Assembly: GCA_963457665.1 (NCBI GenBank)
Contig: OY735206.1
Coordinates: 51,757,368-51,821,367, forward strand
Reading direction: 5' to 3'
DNA length: 64,000 bases
Origin: Thysanoteuthis rhombus
Lineage: Eukaryota > Mollusca > Cephalopoda > Oegopsida > Thysanoteuthidae
Within the stretch, counting starts at the first letter, position 1. The number at the start of each line of letters is the position of its first letter. Of the stretch, positions 20,806 to 32,950 are shown piece by piece. A model generated the notes under the pieces. That model was not told the origin of the DNA, searched no databases, and was given only the letters and a program-made list of their open reading frames with translations. The position numbers and the translations under genes are program-made.

Positions 20806-21988
20806 TACAGTAGACAAAATAAGAGAACAGTGTATACAATATGATTTTTATGATAAAATTCACAAAATGAAAACTGAATATTTATTAATGATTTAACCAA
20901 AAACAATTAGTATGGAGTATAGAGACTTTTATTAGCAATAACTTTATTGCTTCTATGCACACAGGACCTGACAACAAGTTTCTCACACAGATCTGGTGTA
21001 ATTCTTCCAATTTGTTTTCCAGTTATCCCCTTAAATCGATTACAGAACTTTTGGTTCATTCCCTAACATTGTCTCCTGTTATATTCCAAAAGCTTCCAAT
21101 GGGTTTTCAGGTTGGGACTGTGGGGGCCATTTCTTGACCGAGGATCTCTTCAAAAATATCTTTTACTCATTTAGCAGTGTAACAGAGGACATTGTCCTAT
21201 TTGAAATTGTCTGGCTGGTTGGGAGATGCTTGTTAAAAAAGAATGGCATGTTGCTTCACAAAGTTTGAATACACATTAGCATTTGCTGTCCATTAATTCT
21301 CACGATTCAGAGGAGAGTACACCCGATACAATGACATTTCATCCTTCAAATTTAGCAGAATATTTGACTCACTTTGGTTTAGGTCTGTCACATGTACAAC
21401 ATCAAATCCCCCAAAACTGTCTGCCATCAGATTAAACTAGACTGAATTTGCTTTTATTGCTGAAATAAACTTTTGACCATCATCCATCTAACCAATGTGT
21501 TCTTCTGCATACTCAAGTCTAGCCTTCTTATTTTTTTCACTAATGGTAGGTTTCAATCATTAGGCCACAGTATGGCAGCTCGCCTCCTTGTTGAGATCAC
21601 TCGCCTTGAAATTCCTACTGCAAGGTGAAAGGGATCATCCATGACAAGTCTTTTAATAACTCTGCACTTCCTAAAGCTTGTTTGGTTGAGCAGCTTTTTT
21701 GGTGAAACAAAAGATTTTGTTTCTACTTACTATTTAAAAACTCCCAAAATTACACTCTTGGACTGGTCCAACTCTCTTGAAACTAAGGCATGCTATTAGT
21801 TTTCATCATGACAATTTGTTGTCATAGAGCTGCTGTCACTTTGACATATTTTGGTATGTCAGGTAGCTGATGCAACCCTGAGAACACTGCTTAATGTCTA
21901 GTGAGGTCAAAGCTGCCATGTGTCTACGCAAAATTTCTAGAATGTGACAACAAAAAAACAAGACTGTTCTCTAATTTTGTCCACTGTA
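20806..21988 (-). mobile_element. Tc1 transposon, both ends intact, transposase dead
   Basis: The ends TACAGTAGACAAAATAAGAG (20806) and, inward on the minus strand, TACAGTGGACAAAATTAGAG (21988) form ~28-bp inverted repeats with TA target dinucleotides, giving about 1183 bp. On the minus strand the Tc1 transposase is recognisable in order: KKARLEYAEEHIG (the usual KARL-FA block before the first catalytic Asp), DNVLCYTAK with VKDIFEE (second Asp block, normally DNDPKHTAK), and VPT*KPIGSFWN (the third block, normally SPDLNPIENLWN). It ends with TPDLCEKLV. Multiple stops and shifts show it is long inactive. It could be mobilised only in trans. Confidence 0.88.
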
Positions 21989-21989
21989 T

Positions 21990-23280
21990 TTTCTCCAAAT
22001 AAAGGTTTCTCTTGAATACCTTTCCCTGACTACTTTTGAAAAATCTTTTTTGCACAAGAAGTATACATCAAGAACTACAATTTCTATACTTTTCATGATC
22101 CTGTGGTAATTACTATTAATAAGAACTACATTTGAATAGATGTTTAAAAAATCTCTGAAGTAAAAGCCTCCAACCAAAAACTTATTTTGATTACCATATT
22201 GTCTTGAAGTGGCTACTTAGTTGAATTAATTAAATCATTTGTTCATTTGTATCTGATTCCAATTAAATATTAAACTATTCAACCAACTACCATTGAACTG
22301 TGATCTTACTGTTCGGTATTAAGAGTAAAATCAGTAGTAATGTCTATCACAGAGAAGGTGATTCTTTAAGGCTGGCCACAGCTGATGCTAGTCGTCCATT
22401 CAGGAAAATGAAAAAAGAGTTAACTCTAGAAAGTAAAGAAATTATAAAGTGTTGGTTTGTATGTTCGTGTGTGTATGAATGCATACGAAATGGTTGTTGC
22501 GCTAAGTTGTTGAAACAGTCTACATTCTACTTAGAATGAGAACCAGATGAAGATCAGGAAGTATGTGCCTTTTTTATAGAAAAGAGTAAAGGATGGAGCT
22601 TGAGATTCAAAATTCAATGTCTCCTAGGATGGTCTATATCAAAATTTTAATACTAATTATCTTTAAAAAGAAAGTTACCTTTTTCCAGACTTTGCGTCAC
22701 GAATGAGGCTCTTTTTAGAATATTTGCCTAAATGTACTTGTTACTGTGGATAAAAGGTTATCTCCAAAACATGTTATCTCCTAATGAAATTTTTTCTCAC
22801 CAGACTGAATTTCATGTGTGTTTTAATTAACTGATTAGGAAGAAAAATGTATGGTCAGGTAAATGGGTTCTTGTTTTGAATGTCTGCAGATATCAATCCA
22901 TCTGATACAGGCTTAATCTATTACTGTTTTTTTTATCGCCTATCAGTATATATCCTTTGGTAAAGATTATTGAAATCATTTCACTTACCTTTTACCATGT
23001 ATTTACTGGAAATTATTTTATGATAAGATGTGTTTGTGATGATAATGGCGTCTGCTTCACACTTGGCATTTCAGAACCTTTTCAACAAATTCTAAGTAGA
23101 ATTTTTTAAGATTAAGAACCGTAAACAAGAACATGTTTCTTTTAACATAAACAGACAATTAGGCCGTAACTAACAATTCCAAAGTCTTCATATCTACCCC
23201 AAACTCCAAACAAAATTTCATTGAAATATCTTTGGAAAAAAGGGTAGATGAATGGTACTGGAGAAATAACATAAAATGCA
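21990..23280. other. AT-rich block, no gene recognised
   Basis: Contains a 79-codon plus frame (22300-22539) with a Lys/Glu-rich centre and no known domain. No transposon ends were recognised. Confidence 0.4.
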
Positions 23281-23289
23281 CTCAGATGT

Positions 23290-24300
23290 TTGTAAGATGG
23301 AGTCAGTTGCTTGGATTATGCTGGACATTACCAGGGAAAAGTGTTACTCATCATTGTGGATGCAAATTCAAAATGGTTGGATGCATATCCCATGAATATT
23401 TCGGTGTTAAGTGCCACAATTGGAAAGTTACGTAGGACTTTTGCAGAATATGGGTTGCGTGATCAGTGTTTAACTGATCACACAACCTGTTTCACCAGTT
23501 CAGATTTTAAGCGTTTCATATCTGTTAATGGCATCAGACACATCACATTATCCCCTAACCATGTTGTGATGAATGGTCAAGCAGAAAGGGCAGTACAGTC
23601 TTCTAAAGAGTCATCAGAAAAGGTGATAGGTGGAGACATTGAAATGTGTGTGCAGAGTACTACCACAAAATCATCCTCATTCAACCACAGGACTATTTCC
23701 TGCTGAACTGCTGATGAAGAGAAAGCTGACAACTGAATCTACAACAGCGTGTGTGTACAAAACTATCACAAAAGGAAGACATGACCAACGTACCAAACAA
23801 AGAGATTTTGCGTAATGAGATCTAGTCTTTGAGTGCAATTTCAATGTTCGATGAGAATTGATTCCAGGGGGAAGTACAGGACCCATCTCAATACATGTAA
23901 GATTGCTCAATGACCAAATTTTTCAATGACATTTGGAACGTTATAATCCAAATACTGATGACACATAATCAACAATAAATATTGGGGGGGGGGGGGTCAA
24001 CCACCACCAAAGACACACCAAGTAATCCCATGGATACATCAATGGAGACAACCAGTCCAGTGACAGGTAATGGGCCTCTCACATCAGAATAGCCAACATC
24101 AGAGAAGGGGGAAACAGATACCCCTCCAGAAAGCATACACAACCCCCATGCTTAAGAGATGATGTCATGTCTGTAAAAACTTTCAGTGTTTAGTATTAAC
24201 GAGAGAGTTCTATTTATCAAAACCCCTGCCAAATTTAAATAAATGTTCGTAAACTCACAGCTTGTCTTTCTATTAAATGGAGGTTTCAACTCTGAATTTT
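23290..24300 (+). mobile_element. Fossil LTR retrotransposon fragment (Ty3/gypsy-type integrase)
   Basis: The segment 23311-23706 encodes the integrase core in the typical order: an opening MDYAGHYQGK block with LLIIVDANSKW, then LRRTFAEYGL with LTDH, and NGQAERAVQSSKE, followed about 23690-23815 by AELLMKRKL and HDQRTKQRDFA of the integrase C-terminal part. These are the catalytic regions of chromodomain-free Ty3/gypsy integrases (K02A2.6-like). The region to about 24300 is probably the end of pol and part of a terminal repeat, with TTAAGAGATGATG as a possible polypurine tract. No gag, protease, RT or second terminal repeat is visible. It is broken (several breaks) and looks old. Confidence 0.8.
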
Positions 24301-24304
24301 CACC

Positions 24305-26565
24305 AAGCCTTTCTTTTCTGTTTCCTTCACCCGCATAAGCATATCTGAAATAGTGCAGACCAAGTTGATTTGAAGGAATACCCCATTGTCCATAAACAGA
24401 CCAAGGCCCAGTGCTGATGAAACTCCGACGGACTAAAATCACACAAAGAGAAACCTCCCAAACAAAACCCCCGTGAAGTATGATGCCAGGAGCACCATCC
24501 CCCCAAAAGTACCCTTTTAAGACTCTTTCCTATCATGTATCCCTTTAACCTCATTTATAGTAACAAGTCTCAAATTAAACATGTTATTCTTGTAGTTGTG
24601 ATTATCATGTGTGTTTGTCCAATATTGTCATCATGGTATCAGGTAAGAATTTGAGTCAAAAGAAAAGTGTTTAAGTGGAAATTTATCTGGGAGATAACTC
24701 TTCAAGTTACAGAGCATTTTGGGAATATCAAGGAGAATTGTGTTTAACAATAAGAGGAATATGAAAGATGGTGAAATTTGTCTCCTCTGCTTGTCAGAAA
24801 CTGTTGATAAAAGCATGTTTCAACTTATCATTTTTTGCAAAGTGTGATCAATATTCTATCTTGTCTTTGAGTCCCTATAAACCTATTAAAAACCTATCCT
24901 AGGTTGGAATGAGGTCTAGTTTGCTTAAAGTCACATGAGGTCAACAATGGTTTGAATTATACTTGTGCAGAATACTATGCAGAATAGATGAAATGCAGAA
25001 TCCAAAATGCATTAGAACATGTATTACTGTTTACGTCTTTGTAGTTTAAATAAGGTTATAAAATGTGATAAGTCAATCTTAGAAAAAGTGCACAATAATT
25101 TTGTCAGCAATCTATGTTTGCACAGGTATGCATGAAAGGTTGTTTGTGTGCATTACACTCGCATTGGCATGCATGTACATATCTATAGTGTGTAAATGCA
25201 TATATGCAAAATGAATACACTCAATTATAAACAAGAACCATAAGTTCAACAATATGTCCACCATCCATATGTCCACCATCCATATGTCCATATCTCTGAT
25301 TTCTGATTTCAAAAGAATTCTATAGCAGCATTACTAGTTGTGGTAGTAGTTTCAAAAGGAGTGGGAGGAGAAGGGTTCACCAAAAAATCTGGCTATCAAA
25401 AAAAACAATCAGCAAGTCAAAATTATAATAAGTGTTCAATTTTTAATAAATAATTTGTTCTAGGGGGAATAGTCTATGGTTATGGTTAAAACAAACACTT
25501 GATACATCATCTATTGATTTGAATTCTTTTAATGACATCGTACCTTTTTATGATACAATATCAGCTGGTAAATGAAACACAAAAATCTTTCCTTCCTCTT
25601 TCTGTTATTTAACATAACTTGGACTGACCGACAGACCAAACTGACAGAAAAGCGTCTAATAGAAATGTGTGGACACATTTAAAAATGTTCAATACGTATT
25701 TATGCAGTTAGGTACATTTACTAAAATTATATATTATTTCTTATATTTTTCATTCAGGAAAAAAATCAAAATTACTTCCCTTACATAAAAAAATCAAAGT
25801 TACCTCCCTTACAACAGTAAATTCACGAATACTGACCGTAGAGAGATACATTAAAGTCTTCTAAGTAATTTCTCTTTCCCCCAAAAGATTAACACACGTT
25901 ACGTATTCATAGATTACAAAATAATGAATTTTGTTCGTATCTCAAATCCAAAAATTAAAAAATCATACCATAGAGTAAATTTTTTTACTTGTCCACGTAT
26001 TCTAATCTCATATTTTTTTAAAGCTCAAATTTTTGTAAGGCATCCATAAATTAAAAAATAATACCATGCAGTATAAAATTAACATTGAAAAGTATTTCAA
26101 ATGATAAAAATGTTGTATAGAAGGAATAAACAAGAAATTGTAATTGAAAAAAGGTAGGAAAATGCTTTGAAAAATAAAAATGAGTATTGTATATAAGAAA
26201 TAAACAAGTGCAAATTCTATTTGATATCATTTTTAATGCGTCAATATATCAGAGCTTTAAAAATATAAATTTAGAATATGAGCCCGTGTAGAAAAAAGTT
26301 ATACTGTCACTAATTGCTGAAATTGGGGGTAGGGGTCCAGCTTTGCACTTCAAGTGTGTGTTTTTGTTTTTTTTTCATTCCTCTGTCCATTTATCAATGA
26401 GTCATACTAATAAGAAGGTTACCTTGCAAGATCTTTAACCAGATAGCAGTATGAATCCTAAACTTTTTCCCTTCAAGTTACTATTTTAATCATTGTACAT
26501 ATATAGGTTTGTTCAGACAAATTCTCTTGTCTTTAAATGTTCTTTTATTTGACAAAACATTGTCA
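24305..26565. other. AT-rich block with small tandem repeats, no gene recognised
   Basis: A 15-bp unit CCATATGTCCACCAT is repeated three times at 25254-25295, and a TTACCTCCCTTACA-type unit is duplicated near 25770-25815. Open frames up to 75 codons have no domain. Confidence 0.45.
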
Positions 26566-26569
26566 ACTG

Positions 26570-26960
26570 TTATTAATTTTTTTCTAGTATTTCTTTCATC
26601 TTAATTTCAGTTGCTTTACGTTGCAACTACTCTGTCTGTCCATCTACAGTAGTAAGTAAACAGTGCAGATCAGAAAGAAGTAACAAGCTCTTGGCAAGAC
26701 TTTTTGTTTGTCTATATATGGCAACTGCTCTACTAACTGAGCTACTTGTGCTCTTGCTGCTGGCAGAAAATCAAAACTAATGCTTCAACCCATCCCCAAT
26801 CACTCAGCACCATATTTGTTATTGCTTTTATGTACTCTAATTGTAAGATTATCCTTATTTTTCAGAGATTATTCTTCATTTCCAGTCTGCATAATTTACT
26901 CACTGCCATAGACTGAAAGTCTGAATAGATATGATGAGAGGCAACTGAAATTAAGATGCC
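26570..26960 (+). repeat. Dispersed repeat R1, downstream module, interrupted by a tRNA-like segment
   Basis: TTTTTTTCTAGTATTTCTTT and CATCTTAATTTCAGTTGC match the sequence downstream of R1 at 30661-30720. ACAGTGCAGATCAGAAAG and the later TTATTCTTCATTTCCAG match 30740-30800. Between them, 26695-26770, the minus strand reads GCACAAGTAGCTCAGTTAGT, a tRNA box A-like core, suggesting a SINE remnant inserted in the repeat. Confidence 0.45.
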
Positions 26961-26966
26961 AGAAAT

Positions 26967-27224
26967 CATCATCATTGTCATCAGTCTTTTATCAACTGTC
27001 GTTGGACATAGAACTTCTCCAGGTATAGCCAGACCTCTCTATCATGGGCGTCGCAGAGCCAATACTTTCTGAACTTGTCTTCTTCATCTCTCCATCTTGT
27101 ATTCTACCAGTCTCAATTTCACACATCATCTCTTGGAGCCCATGTTATGAGTCATGATGTCCATCGATTGTCAGCCATTCTTGCAAGATGACCAGCTCAT
27201 TGTCATTTGAGTTTTCTAATGAAT
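26967..27224 (-). mobile_element. RTE-like LINE 3' end fragment
   Basis: In minus orientation: ATCATCATTGTCATC tail, then the complement of the 3' end (GTCGTTGGACATAGAACTTC; GGCGTCGCAGAGCCAATACT) up to the KLKW/WAGH region near 27220. 5'-truncated and non-coding. Confidence 0.8.
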
Positions 27225-27279
27225 TATTATCATTATTATTTTTTTTCTAGTATTTTCTTCTATCTTGATTTTTAAAGCT

Positions 27280-27530
27280 TGGATACGAAGTTCTTCCATA
27301 AGCAGTGTATTCTCCAGACTTATCACCTTCCAACTATCGCTTCTTCTGATCTATGCAATGCTTTTTTTTGGGTCAGTGGTTCCAACAAAATCAAGATATA
27401 AAAAATTCCGCAAAGAATTAACCAGAAAAAATAGAATCGTTATTTCATGATAGAATGTACAATTTATCTGAAAGGTAAAGTGAGGTGATGGAAGGTCTCG
27501 GAAATATTTTGACAACTGAATAATTATGCT
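27280..27530 (+). mobile_element. mariner transposase C-terminal fragment
   Basis: The plus strand from 27308 reads YSPDLSPSNYRFF, the mariner block containing the third catalytic Asp (codon 27317-27319), then a stop, SMQCFFFGS, and after several stops GRSRKYFDN, the usual WxxxGKYFDN-type C-terminus. This protein differs from the SPDLASCDFW lineage at 8436, so it is another mariner lineage. No inverted repeats were located. Confidence 0.72.
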
Positions 27531-27539
27531 ATGAAGTAA

Positions 27540-29400
27540 TATGAGTGAGAAAAATTTTTCCAATAGATAGATATGTATATGTGTTTGTCAGTAGATATAT
27601 GTACACAAATGATCATTTGTGTATACATACAGACACACACATACACACACAGGCATACATAAACATGTAGACAGCTTTGTAAGAGAAATTACCATTTCAT
27701 GGATTACAGAATTGAATTAGGAATAATATAAATTATTATTCCTAATTTAATCCAATAATATATCAAAAGATTTTTCTTTTTTCCCCTAAACTTCTTTTTA
27801 AATTCAGGCTACTTTAATGATGTTAACCTCTTTAGCTACCAAACAAAGAAAGAAGGAATTTCTGTTTGAGGTGGAAACTTACAAAAATGTCAATTTTTTC
27901 CTGTTTGAAGATAAATTTTCTGAAAAAAAACCTTTCTAGTAAGAAGCATTTTAACTATTCAACTGTTTCTTGTCATTTCAATTTAGACTTCCCCTGATGG
28001 ATATTTACAGGATTGTAAGCATCACATAAAAGTAAACATCAGTTGATAATCATTTAATCAAATTCATGAATATACATTTACTGAGTGGAATTGCCTTGCT
28101 GGTTTTATATTGAGAACATTACAATTGAAATAAAGATCGTTCAACTATTTTCTCTCTTTGACTTTATAAACTGCAATATCAACCATCCTTCATTAAATAT
28201 TTCAGTTATGTTCTGATAGCATGGATTGAATTAAGGGTTCAGTTCAGAATTCCTAGTGGGTTACAAACTATGACAGACATCTAAAGAAGGACAAATAGTA
28301 CAATCAAGATGAAGATCTTACTTTGAGTAAATCAGTGTATGATAATGATTTTTCATCCCAGAAATTGAAACAGAACTTTTACCCAACAGTGACAATTCAT
28401 TTGAAACTTCATCAGAATTTTCATTTATTTATACAAATAAATGTTCCCTATTTTGCATGAAATTACAAATGTAAATATGGACTCAATTAGGCGACACTAC
28501 AAATAGTTTCTATAGAAAAAAGAAATTTTTTTCTTCCATGTTTACTACTCTATTTTAAGCAACTAGTCATTTCTTGAAATATACTTTATGGTTTAGCTTG
28601 ATTATTTTATAAATCATCAAATAATTTTATTGTTTACAGATATTGCATCTTTTTTTAATTTTCACTGCAATGAGAGTTCTTTAAATGTCAAAAGCAAAAG
28701 TGATCTAATGTCAACTGATTGAAGAACAAATGATATGAAATTAAAAAAAAAAGAATTCTGAAGAGAGCACTTCTCATTTTTGTTTTTTCTATTGTTTATC
28801 TTAATATCAAAGATCAACACAGGGCACAGAGATCTCACTGTAATCGAGGAAAATGGTCCCACATTTTATATATATTGTTTGCAGCAATAGTATGGGAATA
28901 GTCAACTCATTTCCTTACATTGTTAACTTTCAGAGTATCAGGATTTTGTTCAAAACAAAACAAAACAAATGCCATTCAACTATCAGGGTCTCCAAATAGG
29001 CTGTTGATCCCAACTTTTGATGTTTTTTTAAATTTGATAAAAATGATTAAACCTGCCGAGCAACGGCGTTTTAACCATTTTTGATCGAAGGGAGATAACT
29101 CTTCTAAATCCTTGAATAAGGAGTAGCTTTTCTTCATTAACGTTGTATCCATCATTCAGAACGAGTGATACATTTTACAAAATATCAAGTGCTAAAATAG
29201 AATATTGTCAAGATTCTATGATAAAAAGGCCAGAGCAGTTTCTTGTGCCTTTTTTTGTTTGTTTGTTTGTTTGAATTCAAATATATCCAAAATCTCTTTT
29301 TAAAAGGTAATAAAAAATAGTAAAATCATTAAATTTCTTTCATTCTTTGTTAATGGATTTATCTTTTTAGATTACTTCTCAATCAATAATGAAATTTAAT
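27540..29400. other. AT-rich block, no gene recognised
   Basis: A CA/TA-rich patch lies at 27565-27670. At 28270-28330 CTAAAGAAGGACAAATAG and ACAATCAAGATGAAGATC faintly resemble Penelope-like tails. Open frames up to 70 codons have no domain. Confidence 0.4.
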
Positions 29401-29504
29401 CAGAGATTTGTATATGGACATTTTAAAATCATTTTTCCTTGTTTTTTTTAATATTTTTTGCCTTCAGCTTTTATTGTTACTTACTTTTATTTACCAAACC
29501 TTTA

Positions 29505-29709
29505 GAGAAAATTGTATGTGTGTTTGCATGTATGTGTGCATTTATGCATGCGTATGTGTATTGTATGAGTATGCATACTTATGTGTTATGTGTGTGTTTA
29601 TATGCATGTACCTAGTATGTTTGTATGGGTGTGTGCTTGCATGTATATGTATGTATGTGTATTTGTGGAAGTACATGTTTTTGCATCAGTGTTTGTATGT
29701 GCAGGTTTT

Positions 29710-29750
<41 letters not shown>
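29505..29750. repeat. (TG)n-rich microsatellite region
   Basis: TGTATG and TGTG repeats grade into an uninterrupted (TG)n at about 29711-29748. The three overlapping Cys/Val/Tyr-rich open frames here are composition artefacts. Confidence 0.92.
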
Positions 29751-29751
<1 letters not shown>

Positions 29752-29754
29752 ATA

Positions 29755-30100
29755 CATCATGTTATTATACTGCTTCATTTCCAAACATTTATTCTATTTC
29801 TTTGTTTCATTTGTTAATTGTTTGATTTGTTCAAGTTTAATTGTTCCATTCAACATTTCAAATCACTCACTTCCTCTATACTTATCGATGTTTTGTTGAC
29901 AATCAACACTATTTTCATACCTTCACTGATATCTTTTGTATTCTCTTTTGATATAATCTTGGAACAACACAATTTTCAAATTTTTCCCCAGAGTTTAAGA
30001 GATTCCGATTCAAAATTTGCTTTTAACAAACCAACCTGTGATTTTCAACATCTAAGATAGTTTCTTTTGTTTTTAATTTCAAAAAGTATAACCATACACT
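29755..30100. other. AT-rich block, no gene recognised
   Basis: An 80-codon plus frame (29818-30060) is Phe/Ile-rich with no domain. Nothing else was recognised. Confidence 0.45.
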
Positions 30101-30103
30101 ATT

Positions 30104-30260
30104 AGGAGGTGCAGAGTGGTGTGATGGTTATTGACATGGAAAAACAGGAACAGTGAACTGAGTTCAAGTTTCAGCCAAGGCTGCTTGCAATCATTTCTCA
30201 TGATGAGTACACAAAACAGTTGTTTAAAATTTCAAAATAGTTTTTCTTTGTAACTGTTGA
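30104..30260 (+). mobile_element. tRNA-like SINE
   Basis: GGTGCAGAGTGGTGTGATGG with GTTATTGACATGG resembles a D-arm, and ACTGAGTTCAAGTTTCAG carries a box B (GTTCAAGTT). The following CCAAGGCTGCTTGCAATCAT body resembles the segment after the box B at 53740-53790. It is a probable tRNA-derived SINE. Confidence 0.5.
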
Positions 30261-30389
30261 ATGCTTAAATACATAACATGGAGACATACAAAACCCAGTC
30301 ATTTTATACTGGAAATATTCATTATTGACTGTCTCAGATGAAGCACTGTCGATTAAAAACCTAAAGGTTTTTAATTGACATCAACCTAG

Positions 30390-30830
30390 TCACCATCAAC
30401 ACAGGTTTCTTCAATTTGTAGGTGGGTCTGTCTATCTGGATGGATGGATGATTGGCTATATCTATATTGGACATACAGGTTACAAAAGGTTTGTGTCCAC
30501 AAGTGTTCAAACTTGTTTTTTGAAAATTCAGAAATGCAAGATAAGTAAATATGATTATCTCTTTTTCTAATTCTTTTTAATTCATCAACCCCAACATAGC
30601 ATGCTACCAAAAGATGTTAGTCACATAACAGCTTCTATTGAGTGACTATCCAGACCTGTTATTATCAATTTTTTACTAGTATTTCTTTCATCTTATTTCT
30701 GTTACTTTTTATTGCAACTCTCGGACAATCATTCTACAATAAGCAGCATTGATCAAAAATAAAGGTTCTCATTGGAGGCTTATTCTTTATTTCCAAGCTA
30801 TATTGCTCTGTGATAAAAAATGTCAGAAAG
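30390..30830 (+). repeat. Dispersed repeat R1 with downstream module
   Basis: ACACAGGTTTCTTCAATTTG, GTTTGTGTCCACAAGTGTTC, TTGTTTTTTGAAAATTCAG and AGTCACATAACAGCTTCTAT follow R1 in order, then ACCAGACC and the module TACTAGTATTTCTTTCATCT also seen at 26570. The segment with the paired GTGATCAC sites is lost or degraded in this copy. Confidence 0.6.
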
Positions 30831-30834
30831 AAAT

Positions 30835-31440
30835 ATCAGTCCAAAATTAATCATGAATATTATCTAGATATTAAAAAATTAACCAATTCAGTTTATTCAA
30901 AAAATATCAATCAACTAAGTAAGCAGATTAGTTTTTAGTGAAATAATAGTTTAAAAGATTCTACCATGAAACTTATAATATCATTTTTTGTTGTTTTCAT
31001 ACATTTAGAACACTTCTAAGGATCATCCCTGTACTTTTTTCAAATTCACAAGAATAAAGATGACAAAGTAATGAAAAGTAAACTTCAAGTGTAACAAAAT
31101 TCAGAGGCTTAATATTTCAGTCTAAAAATAAACAAAGATGAAGTTAGATCACTGTTTAGTAAAAGAATGGAAAATGTTTTAATCATCTTTGTTTGAGATA
31201 GCCAAAAATGAACACTTCTAAAAATTTTGTGCTCAAGTACATTTTAATGTCTGAAGTTTGATCAAAAATTTAGATTTTATAACAACAATAATTTTCATGC
31301 AACCTTTATTATTTGAAATTCTTTTCAATCTATAATTGAAAAATTATATTTGCCTACAATTTACTACCTCAACAGTTTGCCAATTTTTGCTTTCAGTACT
31401 TGTCAACAAGGGATCTATCCATTACTCAGGGTTCATTTGA
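30835..31440. other. AT-rich block, no gene recognised
   Basis: No open frame above 60 codons and no repeats were noticed. Confidence 0.45.
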
Positions 31441-31442
31441 TA

Positions 31443-31655
31443 GTTTTATGCACAAAATTATATAAAACACTTCTTAAGACAACATCACTGTGACAGTTCT
31501 TACCTGAATCTTGTTAGACAAGGTGTTTTGATCATTCTATGTGATATTATTTATTGCTTTATGCACAAAATCATCCAAAATAGTTCTTGAAACAACTTTA
31601 ATCTTACAGTCCTTGCCTCAATTGTGTTAGGCAATGTGTCTTAATCATTGCATAA
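31443..31655 (+). repeat. Diverged tandem duplication, ~113-bp period
   Basis: TTTATGCACAAAATTATATA (31447) and TTTATGCACAAAATCATCCA (31560) start two copies that stay alignable through ACAGTTCTTACCTGAATCTTG versus ACAGTCCTTGCCTCAATTGTG and end in TTAATCATT/TTGATCATT. There is no coding potential. Confidence 0.7.
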
Positions 31656-31659
31656 GGTT

Positions 31660-32180
31660 AACTCAGAATAAATTCCTCATCTTTATTGTTTTCTTTTATC
31701 ACAACTTTTTGACTGTGTACACTCCAGCCTTCCTCTGGTGCCTGGTATTAAAAAAACAGATGCTTAAGGAAATTAGTCAGAACCAAACATATACAGTGAG
31801 CTTTGAGGGGATTTCTCTAAGTTTTATCTTGTTGTTGACTTCATTAGGATAGAATTTTTAGTATAGTATCAGAAGGCTCCCACAGATAAAATTAGGTGTG
31901 TGCTAATGACTACTCAGATCATTTAGCTAAGTAAGGGAAAAAGGCTTTCAAGTTAGAGGGAGACAAATCACAGAGGAATAAACGACAAGGTTTTCTCACT
32001 TAAAAGCACTGCAATTGAAATGTACATGAATTTTCAAATCTATTTATTATTTATTGCATCATATCATTACTGGGATTATCTATATACTCCAATGTCAATG
32101 TTTTTTTGCTCCTTATCTTCAATGATTACTCTTTCAATCTATAGGGAAATAGATATACTTACTTGGCTTGCAATTAAACT
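31660..32180. other. AT-rich block, no gene recognised
   Basis: A 72-codon plus frame (31634-31852) and a 77-codon frame entering the next LINE (32020-32253) show no host domain. Confidence 0.45.
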
Positions 32181-32186
32181 TGTTTA

Positions 32187-32635
32187 TCCCATGAATCCCA
32201 AAAAGAAGGGTATACAACCAATGCATCCTTCCAATAGTCACTTACGGAGCTGAAACATGGGACCTAATCAAGAAACTGGCCTTGCAAATAGAGAACCATG
32301 CAATGTGCACATGAAAGAATTACGCTCAACCTCATATGGAGACAGCATAAGACAGCACAATACATCTGGAAGAAGACAGGGGCCCGAGACATCAGAGAAT
32401 CCATTTAGAGACTCAAATGCCAATAGGGTGGCCATGTTGTAAGAATGGTAGACAACTCACGTCATGGATCTCCAGAGATCACATGCAAAACCGAGGCTGG
32501 CAGAGTACTAGGTGGAGAGACAAGGTAGACAAATTCAGAAAGAACTAGTTCACGCAATGTCCACAGGAGTGTGGTGAATCCTGGGAAAGGTCTATGTCCA
32601 ATGACCGATGTCAAGAGACTCATCATGATGATGAT
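32187..32635 (+). mobile_element. RTE-like LINE 3' end, 5'-truncated
   Basis: From AAGAAGGGTATACAACCAAT (KKRVYNQ block) through ACTTACGGAGCTGAAACATG (TYGAETW), GATCTCCAGAGATCACATGC and GAAAGGTCTATGTCCAATGA to a short ATGATGATG tail. Frames are broken by several stops and small deletions. No clear target duplication. Confidence 0.82.
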
Positions 32636-32696
32636 GTAGCAGGGAGTTTTAAGGAGGTAACCCATAAACTACTATACAAAAATATTTTTTATCTAA

Positions 32697-32837
32697 TTTT
32701 TCAAATTTTATTCTTGGATGACGTATTGCAACATCATAATTAATTTTGACTAGTTTTTACCTTCATCCGAACCTAAAAACTAGTCAAAATTAATAATAAT
32801 GTTGTAATACTTAATCCAAGGATAAAATTTGAAAAAA
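32697..32837. repeat. Near-perfect inverted repeat (63-bp arms, 14-bp spacer)
   Basis: Left arm 32697-32759 ends TTTTGACTAGTTTTTA; right arm 32774-32837 begins TAAAAACTAGTCAAAATTAA. They pair over ~63 bp with few mismatches around the spacer CCTTCATCCGAACC. A third, partial copy of the arm (GTAAAAACTTGTCAAAATTA) lies at 33124-33148. The structure would extrude as a long hairpin. Confidence 0.88.
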
Positions 32838-32950
32838 TCATTGTATCAAAATGACGTCTAGGTTCTAATTGTAAACATCAACAGCAAGGAACAGCAGTTG
32901 TAGGGAGTTAGGTTTAACATGTAAAATCAGATACTATTTAACTATAAAGT

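Noticed and set aside
29408-29825. Three overlapping Cys/Val/Tyr-rich frames, up to 114 codons
   Set aside because: They arise from TGTG/TGTATG repeats; no domain and no conserved start context.
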